Below, in pieces: positions 58,835 through 64,000 of a DNA stretch of 64,000 nt (position 1 is the stretch's first letter; the number at the start of each line of letters is the position of its first letter). The stretch lies in the NCBI GenBank assembly GCA_031426915.1, contig JASJPB010000007.1, positions 1 to 64,000 of the forward strand. Reading direction: 5' to 3'. A program made the translations under genes and the position numbers. This stretch comes from Sulfurimicrobium sp031426915. GTDB lineage: Bacteria > Pseudomonadota > Gammaproteobacteria > Burkholderiales > Sulfuricellaceae. The notes under the pieces are model-generated. The model ran no database searches. It worked only from the letters and a program-made list of their open reading frames with translations, and was not told the origin of the DNA.

Positions 58835-60427
58835 ATGACAAGCGCTGAAATGGCACTGACGCACGGCGAAGCCGGCCATCACAAGGGTCTGGCGCGCTGG
58901 CTGTTCACCACCAACCACAAGGACATCGGCACCATGTATCTGGTGTTTTCCCTGCTGATGTTCTTCGTCGGCGGGGGAATGATCATGCTGGTGCGGGTGG
59001 AACTGTTCCAGCCCGGCTTGCAGATCATGCAGCCGGAGCTGTTCAACCAGCTCATCGGCGTGCACGCGCTGGTGATGATCTTCATGGCGCTGATGCCGGC
59101 CGCGACCGGCTTCGCCAACTGGATGATCCCGCTCATGATCGGCGCGCCGGACATGGCTCTGCCGCGCCTCAACAACTGGAGCTTCTGGCTGCTGCCGCCG
59201 GCCGCCACCCTGTTGCTGATGCCGTTCGCGCTGGCGCTGTTCGGCGTGGGCAACGGCGCGGTCGCCACCGGCTGGACCTTCTACGCGCCGCTTTCGGTGC
59301 AGGAGGGGATGGGGACCGATTTCGCGATCTTCGCCATCCACCTGCTGGGCGTGTCCTCGGTGATGGGCTCGATCAACATCATCGTCACCATCTTCAACCT
59401 GCGTGCGCCCGGCATGACCATGATGAAACTGCCGCTGTTCGCCTGGGGCTGGCTGCTGACCGCCTTCATGCTGGTGGCGGCGATCCCGGTGCTGGCCGGC
59501 GCGGTCACCATGCTGCTCACCGACCGCCATTTCGGCACCCATTTCTTCAATGCCGCCGGCGGCGGCGATCCCATCCTGTTCCAGCACCTGTTCTGGTTCT
59601 TCGGCCATCCCGAGGTCTACATCGTGCTGTTCCCGGTGTGGGGCTTCACCCCCCATATCCTTTCCACCTTCGCGCGCAAGCCGATCTACGGCTACCGCGC
59701 CCAGGTCTACGCATTCTGGGTCATCGGCGTGCTGTCGGTGGTGGTGTGGGGCCATCACATCATGACCACCGGGATGGCCACATCCACCTTGCTGTATTTC
59801 ATGTACAGCACCATGGCGATTTCGCTGCCGCTGTCGGTGCTGTTCTTCTGCTGGATCGCCACGGCCTGGCGCGGCGCCATGAGCTTCGAGGCGCCGATGC
59901 TGTTCGCGCTGGGCATGATCGTGCTGTTCGGCATCGGCGGTCTGACCGGCCTGGTGCTGGCCGACGCGGCGGCGGACGCGCAGTACCACCATTCCTACTT
60001 CGTGGTGGCGCACTTCCACTACACCCTGTTCGCCGGGGGCATCATGGGCATGATGGCGGGCACCTATTACTGGCTACCCAAGATGACCGGGCACATGTAC
60101 GACGAAACCCTGGCGCAATGGCATTTCTGGCTCACCGCCATCGCCTTCAACCTCACCTTCATCCCCCAGTTCTTCCTCGGACTGGCGGGCATGCCGCGCC
60201 GCATCCCGGACTACGCGCTGCAATTCTCCGAGTTCAATATGTTGTCCAGCATTGGCGCCTTCATCCTCGGCGCGGCCCAACTGCTGTTCCTCTACGTGGT
60301 TGTAAAATGCATTCGCGGCGGACCCCCGGCACCGGCCCAGGTGTGGGAGGGCGCCGAGGGGCTGGAATGGACCTTGCCGTCCCCGCCGCCGCGTCACACC
60401 TTCCATACCCAGCCGCATGTCGAGTGA
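58835..60427 (+). CDS. coxA: cytochrome c oxidase subunit I
   Basis: A 530-aa catalytic subunit of aa3/caa3-type oxygen reductase with 12 membrane helices. It has the haem-copper motifs: HALVMIF, HPEVYIVLFPVWG (CuB His and the His-Tyr pair), WGHHIMTTGM, and HFHYTLFAGG (haem ligands). It reduces O2 and pumps protons. It is 12 nt from coxB. Confidence 0.97.
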   Translation: MTSAEMALTHGEAGHHKGLARWLFTTNHKDIGTMYLVFSLLMFFVGGGMIMLVRVELFQPGLQIMQPELFNQLIGVHALVMIFMALMPAATGFANWMIPLMIGAPDMALPRLNNWSFWLLPPAATLLLMPFALALFGVGNGAVATGWTFYAPLSVQEGMGTDFAIFAIHLLGVSSVMGSINIIVTIFNLRAPGMTMMKLPLFAWGWLLTAFMLVAAIPVLAGAVTMLLTDRHFGTHFFNAAGGGDPILFQHLFWFFGHPEVYIVLFPVWGFTPHILSTFARKPIYGYRAQVYAFWVIGVLSVVVWGHHIMTTGMATSTLLYFMYSTMAISLPLSVLFFCWIATAWRGAMSFEAPMLFALGMIVLFGIGGLTGLVLADAAADAQYHHSYFVVAHFHYTLFAGGIMGMMAGTYYWLPKMTGHMYDETLAQWHFWLTAIAFNLTFIPQFFLGLAGMPRRIPDYALQFSEFNMLSSIGAFILGAAQLLFLYVVVKCIRGGPPAPAQVWEGAEGLEWTLPSPPPRHTFHTQPHVE

Positions 60428-60434
60428 GGCTGCC

Positions 60435-61004
60435 ATGGACACCCGCAACATGCCGTCCTCGCCCAGGGCCAACCGCCGCCTCGCCGTCAGGCTGGGGGTG
60501 GCGGCACTCGCCATGTTCGGCTTCGGCTTCGCGCTGGTGCCGCTGTACGACGTGTTTTGCCAGGTGACCGGATTCAACGGCAAGACCGGTGGGGCGGTGC
60601 AGACGGCCGGCAACAGCGTCGATGCTTCGCGCTGGGTGATGGTGGAATTCAACGGCGACGTCATGCCCGGCCTGCCGTGGCGCTTCGAGCCGCGCCAGCA
60701 CAGGCTGCGGGTGCATCCCGGCGAGCGCGTGACGGCCTGGTTCACGGTAAAAAATGTGGCCGACCGGCCCCTCATCGGGCGGGCGGTGCCCAGCGTGACG
60801 CCCGCAATTGCCGCCAGCCATTTCAGGAAAATCGAGTGCTTCTGCTTCAGCCAGCAGCGCCTGGCGGCGGGGGAGCAAAAGGAAATGCCGGTGACCTTCG
60901 TGGTGGCCCGTGAATTGCCCGCCGAGGTGGGCGTGCTGACGCTTTCCTACGCCTTCTTCCCCAACGAAAAAACAGTCCTGGCCCTGGGAGGTGACAAGAT
61001 ATGA
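60435..61004 (+). CDS. ctaG: cytochrome c oxidase assembly protein CtaG/Cox11
   Basis: A 189-aa protein: one N-terminal membrane helix (about 15-35), then an Ig-like periplasmic domain with the copper motif ECFCFSQQ. It inserts CuB into subunit I. The start at 60435 has GAGG six nt upstream; the ATG at 60417 would overlap coxA. Its stop overlaps the coxC start (ATGA). Confidence 0.95.
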   Translation: MDTRNMPSSPRANRRLAVRLGVAALAMFGFGFALVPLYDVFCQVTGFNGKTGGAVQTAGNSVDASRWVMVEFNGDVMPGLPWRFEPRQHRLRVHPGERVTAWFTVKNVADRPLIGRAVPSVTPAIAASHFRKIECFCFSQQRLAAGEQKEMPVTFVVARELPAEVGVLTLSYAFFPNEKTVLALGGDKI

Positions 61005-61840
61005 GCGAATTGCGCGAGGACTATTACGTGCCCCATTCCAGCCCCTATCCCGCGCTGCTTTCGGGGGGACTGTTCCTGCTGGCGCTCGGCTTCATCCTGC
61101 AGATGAATGGCCAGTCCCCGGGCCGGTGGCTGATGCTGGCCGGGGCGGGGGTGGTGGTGTTCGTCCTGTTCGGCTGGTTCGGTACCGTGGTGACGGAGAA
61201 CCAGGGCAGGAAATTCCACGACTGGGAAGACCGCTCTTTCCGCTGGGGCATGGTCTGGTTCATTGCCTCGGAAGTCATGTTCTTTGCCGCCTTTTTCGGC
61301 GCCCTGTATTACCTGCGCAACGTGTCCGTCCCGGAGCTGGGGCAGACCGAGCTGCTGTGGCCGGGCTACCAGGGAACCTGGCCCACCAGCGGCCCCGCCG
61401 GCAAGGCGTTCACCCCCATGGCGGCGTGGGGCATCCCGGCGCTGAACACCATGATCCTTCTCACCTCCGGCGCCACCGTCACCTGGGCGCACTGGGCGCT
61501 GCTCAAGAACCGTCGCGGCCAGCTCATCGCCGGGCTGGCCATGACCGTCGCGCTGGGCTGCCTGTTTCTCGGCTTCCAGGCCCATGAATACGCCGACGCC
61601 TACGGCCAGCTCGGGCTGACCCTGGGCGCGGGCGTGTACGGCGCCACCTTCTTCATGCTCACCGGTTTTCACGGCCTCCACGTCACCATCGGCGCCATCG
61701 GCCTGACGGCGGTGCTGGCGCGATCGATCAAGGGGCACTTCACCCCGGAAGACCATTTCGGTTTCGAGGGCGTGGCCTGGTACTGGCACTTCGTGGACGT
61801 GGTGTGGCTGGTGCTGTTCGTGTTCGTGTATTGGTTCTAA
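61001..61840 (+). CDS. coxC: cytochrome c oxidase subunit III
   Basis: A 279-aa protein with seven membrane helices. WFIASEVMFFAAFFGALYY and HEYADAYGQLGL are typical of subunit III. It stabilises the catalytic core and the proton uptake path. Coupled to ctaG by ATGA. Confidence 0.95.
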   Translation: MSELREDYYVPHSSPYPALLSGGLFLLALGFILQMNGQSPGRWLMLAGAGVVVFVLFGWFGTVVTENQGRKFHDWEDRSFRWGMVWFIASEVMFFAAFFGALYYLRNVSVPELGQTELLWPGYQGTWPTSGPAGKAFTPMAAWGIPALNTMILLTSGATVTWAHWALLKNRRGQLIAGLAMTVALGCLFLGFQAHEYADAYGQLGLTLGAGVYGATFFMLTGFHGLHVTIGAIGLTAVLARSIKGHFTPEDHFGFEGVAWYWHFVDVVWLVLFVFVYWF

Positions 61841-61855
61841 CCCACCCTACATCAG

Positions 61856-62050
61856 TCAGAAGGGGCGGATCAGGCCGAAGTAATAGCCCGCCATGAGCAC
61901 GGCGAACAGCAAGGCGGAAAGGGAAATGCGCAGAGTCAGCGCCCTGGCGGCGCGCTCGCTGCGGCCCTTGTCGCGAGCGATGAAGATGAGGGCGGAAAAC
62001 AGGCTGGCGATGACGAGGGCAAGCAGGATGAGCACGACGATCTTGAACAT
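61856..62050 (-). CDS. DUF2909 twin-transmembrane protein
   Basis: A 64-aa protein with two membrane helices (about 3-25 and 42-61) joined by a basic loop (RDKGRSERAARAL). Small proteins of this type are commonly found beside cytochrome oxidase genes in beta- and gammaproteobacteria. It is on the opposite strand to the operon; the ribosome site is AAAAGGAG. Confidence 0.82.
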   Translation of the reverse strand: MFKIVVLILLALVIASLFSALIFIARDKGRSERAARALTLRISLSALLFAVLMAGYYFGLIRPF

Positions 62051-62105
62051 GGCGACTCCTTTTGCTGCGCTAGCTGAAACAGACTCTCAGGTGGAGTCAC
62101 TATAA

Positions 62106-62825
62106 ATGAAATTTTCTGTCATGACGACGGCCTTGCGCTTCCGTCCCAAACTGGTGCCGACCCTGGCCACGCTGATGCTGTTGCCGCTGCTGGTGCAGTT
62201 CGGCTTGTGGCAGTGGCACAAGGCGGATGCCAGGCGGCAGTTGCAGCAGCAGATGGATACGCAGGCCAAGTCGCCGCCGCTGATGCTCGGTCCGCACCTG
62301 GTTTCCGGCGCGGATTTGCGCCACAAGCGGGTGACGCTACGGGGCCGCTATGAGGCCGGGCATCAGATCCTGCTGGACAACCAGGCATACGGGGCACAAG
62401 TCGGCTATCACGTGGTGACGCCGCTGCGCATCGCGGGCGGCGCGGTGAGGGTTCTTGTCAATCGCGGCTGGGTGCCGCTGGGCAGGAGCCGCGACGTGTT
62501 GCCCGAGGTGGCTCCGCCCGAGGGCATGGTGGAAGTGAGCGGGACGGTGTGGGAGCCGGCGCGACGCGAGCTGTCCGCCGCGAATCAGGCCGGTCCGGTG
62601 TGGCAGGCGCTCGACCTGGCCGCTTATGGCGCGCAAGTCCCTTACCCGGTGCAGCCGTTCGCCATTCGCCTCGACCCGGCCTCGGCCGGCTGTTACGTGT
62701 GCCAGTGGCCGCGCGTGGAGGACAAGGTGGCAATGCACCTGGGCTATGCCGCCCAGTGGTTCGGCATGGCCGGGGTGCTGGTGGGGTTTTACGTTTACGC
62801 CAGTTTGGCGAGGACTGATGGCTGA
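62106..62825 (+). CDS. SURF1 family oxidase assembly protein
   Basis: A 239-aa SURF1-type protein with two membrane helices (about 18-36 and 216-234) flanking a periplasmic domain. Motifs GLWQWHKADAR, GRYEAGHQILLDNQ, VLVNRGWVPLGRSR and AMHLGYAAQWFGMA are characteristic. It helps haem a insertion into subunit I. Confidence 0.93.
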   Translation: MKFSVMTTALRFRPKLVPTLATLMLLPLLVQFGLWQWHKADARRQLQQQMDTQAKSPPLMLGPHLVSGADLRHKRVTLRGRYEAGHQILLDNQAYGAQVGYHVVTPLRIAGGAVRVLVNRGWVPLGRSRDVLPEVAPPEGMVEVSGTVWEPARRELSAANQAGPVWQALDLAAYGAQVPYPVQPFAIRLDPASAGCYVCQWPRVEDKVAMHLGYAAQWFGMAGVLVGFYVYASLARTDG

Positions 62826-62841
62826 GTGAGGAGGGATGGAG

Positions 62842-63411
62842 ATGAAATCGAAAAGTACCTGGCCTGTTCTGATCCTGCTCGGGGCGCTGTTTGTCCTGCC
62901 GGCGGCGATTGCGGGGGGGATTCTGCTTTCCGGCTGGCGTCCGGCGCCGTCCGCAGCGCATGGCAGGCTGATCTCGCCGCCCTTGCCGCTTGCCGGGGCG
63001 GTGCTGGGGGAGTCCGGGGGCCGGGCGGTCAGGCTGGAAGATTTCCGCGAGCGCTGGACGCTGCTGTATTTCGGCCCGGCGGATTGCGGCGCCGATTGCC
63101 GCAACCAGTTGTATGCCATGCGCCAGGTGCACCTCGCCCAGGGGCGCGGGCAGGGAAGGGTGCAACGGGTATTCGTGGCTAGGGGCGAGCTTTCGGCCGA
63201 GGCAAAAAGCCGCCTGTCCGACGCGTATCCGGGCATGAGCGTGGTGGCGCAGCGCGGCGATCTCTCCAGGCGGTGGCCGGAGCAGGGCAAGGGAAGGATT
63301 TTCCTGGTCGACCCCATCGGCAACCTGGTCATGCAATACGAGCCCAACGCTGACGCCAGCGGCATGCGTAGCGACCTGGCCCGCTTACTCGCGTACTCGT
63401 GGGTGGGATGA
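62842..63411 (+). CDS. SCO-like thioredoxin-fold protein of the oxidase operon
   Basis: A 189-aa membrane-anchored protein (helix about 8-30) with a thioredoxin-like fold and the motif DCGADCRNQL, a CxxxC pair like that of SCO proteins. The fold continues with RIFLVDPIGNLVMQYEP, as in SCO1, but the conserved metal His is not obvious. It may reduce or metallate CuA. The start at 62842 is six nt after GAGGAGGG; the ATG two codons earlier has no spacing. Confidence 0.8.
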   Translation: MKSKSTWPVLILLGALFVLPAAIAGGILLSGWRPAPSAAHGRLISPPLPLAGAVLGESGGRAVRLEDFRERWTLLYFGPADCGADCRNQLYAMRQVHLAQGRGQGRVQRVFVARGELSAEAKSRLSDAYPGMSVVAQRGDLSRRWPEQGKGRIFLVDPIGNLVMQYEPNADASGMRSDLARLLAYSWVG

Positions 63412-64000
63412 TGCTATCCCTGACTCGCCTGATCATCGTGACGGCGGCGCTGGCCTGGCTGGTGGTGATGCTGGGGGCCTATGTGCGACTCTCCGATGCG
63501 GGGCTCGGCTGCCCCGACTGGCCCGGTTGCTACGGCCAACTGGGCGCCCCTTCCAGCGCGCAGGCCGTGCGGGCGGCCGAGGCGGCTTTCCCCGCGCAGC
63601 CGGTGGAAGCGCACAAGGCCTGGAAGGAAATGGCTCATCGTTATGCCGCGGGCACGCTGGGGCTGCTGATCCTGTTCATCTTTCTCCGCGCCTGGCGCGA
63701 AAAAGCCGAGATAAGGTGGCCGGCCGCCGCGCTCCTGGCGCTGGTGCTGTTCCAGGCCCTGCTCGGGCGCTGGACCGTGACCGAACTGCTGCGGCCCGCC
63801 ATCGTCAGCGCCCACCTGCTGGGCGGCATGGCCACCCTGGCGCTGCTGGCGTGGCTGGGGCTGGCGCGGCGCGGCGCACGGCCGCATGCGGAAGGCGTGG
63901 GCGGGTTGCGTCTCTGGGCTGGCGCCGCGCTGCTCGTGGTTGCCATGCAAATCGCGCTGGGCGGCTGGACCAGTTCGCACAATGCGGCCCTGATTTGCGG
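63408..64000 (+). CDS. ctaA: haem A synthase CtaA/Cox15 (partial)
   Basis: The N-terminal 197 residues of haem A synthase, cut by the window's end. Visible: AYVRLSDAGLGCPDWPGCYG (the paired Cys region), a conserved His in EMAHRYAAG, and VSAHLLGGMATL with another haem His. The ATGATG start overlaps the preceding stop. It oxidises haem O to haem A for coxA. Confidence 0.95.
   Translation, partial: MMLSLTRLIIVTAALAWLVVMLGAYVRLSDAGLGCPDWPGCYGQLGAPSSAQAVRAAEAAFPAQPVEAHKAWKEMAHRYAAGTLGLLILFIFLRAWREKAEIRWPAAALLALVLFQALLGRWTVTELLRPAIVSAHLLGGMATLALLAWLGLARRGARPHAEGVGGLRLWAGAALLVVAMQIALGGWTSSHNAALIC

Noticed and set aside
57665..60019. A 784-codon open frame on the minus strand opposite coxB and coxA
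   Set aside because: A shadow of the conserved oxidase genes; His-, Gln- and Arg-rich nonsense composition.
1..64000. tRNA, rRNA or CRISPR arrays
   Set aside because: No cloverleaf with CCA-type ends, no rRNA signature and no regularly spaced repeats were recognised by eye; a tRNAscan and CRISPR search would settle it.

Overview
This is a GC-rich chromosomal window from a proteobacterium, most likely a respiratory betaproteobacterium of the Nitrosomonadales/Gallionellaceae/Sulfuricellaceae type. That assignment is inferred from the caa3-type cytochrome oxidase operon (coxB-coxA-ctaG-coxC, DUF2909, SURF1, a SCO-like protein, ctaA), a DsrC-like protein, abundant c-di-GMP and two-component signalling, and secreted copper and cytochrome proteins. 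There is one assembly gap (42 N at 492-533). No rRNA, tRNA or CRISPR array was seen.

Layout. 0-5 kb: a gapped TPP-dependent enzyme, a TAXI-type TRAP binding protein, and a compact SOS-type operon (LexA-like S24 repressor, umuD, umuC). 6.3-13.5 kb, minus strand: six genes that look like an exopolysaccharide synthesis/export operon (UDP-sulfoquinovose synthase, glycosidase-like protein, Alg44/HlyD-like membrane fusion protein, zinc-ribbon/degenerate-GGDEF regulator, processive GT2 synthase, TolC-like outer-membrane protein). A 240-bp palindromic insertion sits between the regulator and the synthase. 13.9-14.9 kb: a lytic transglycosylase and a stand-alone receiver.

15.1-30.6 kb, plus strand: the most unusual region. 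It encodes a 1705-aa secreted beta-helix protein, three consecutive exported cupredoxin proteins whose copper ligands are divided between the first two, a lipoprotein, a subtilase carrying the same Ig-like modules as the third cupredoxin protein, a SCO1 copper chaperone, a cytochrome c fused to a periplasmic-binding-like domain, and a Met-rich CusF-like protein. I read it as an extracytoplasmic, probably heteromeric, multicopper oxidase system with its own copper-delivery and electron-transfer partners.

30.6-35.3 kb is a patchwork of accessory DNA: hipBA, Rhs debris, a truncated RibD/DHFR-like gene, a REP-associated tyrosine transposase in perfect inverted repeats, and the ABC permease gene it truncated. 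35.3-44 kb is a redox/stress island: two paralogous cupins, a cysteine-poor DsrC homologue, two paralogous small ferredoxin-fold proteins, two flavoprotein disulfide-reductase-family enzymes, WrbA, truncated haemoglobin and a SHOCT protein. 44-50 kb: a Cache-PAS-PAS-GGDEF diguanylate cyclase, an 81-bp non-autonomous relative of the transposase element, an AT-rich toxin-antitoxin-SecB-like chaperone (TAC) module, then fumC and a pterin dehydratase. 50.5-56.8 kb: a GH15 glucoamylase, a protoglobin histidine kinase with three response regulators, and a gluzincin lipoprotein. 57.6 kb to the end: the cytochrome c oxidase operon.

Several dispersed repeat families (a 144-bp hairpin element, REP-like hairpins, the 240-bp MITE and its solo end, and the transposase-type inverted repeats) occur between genes across the window.
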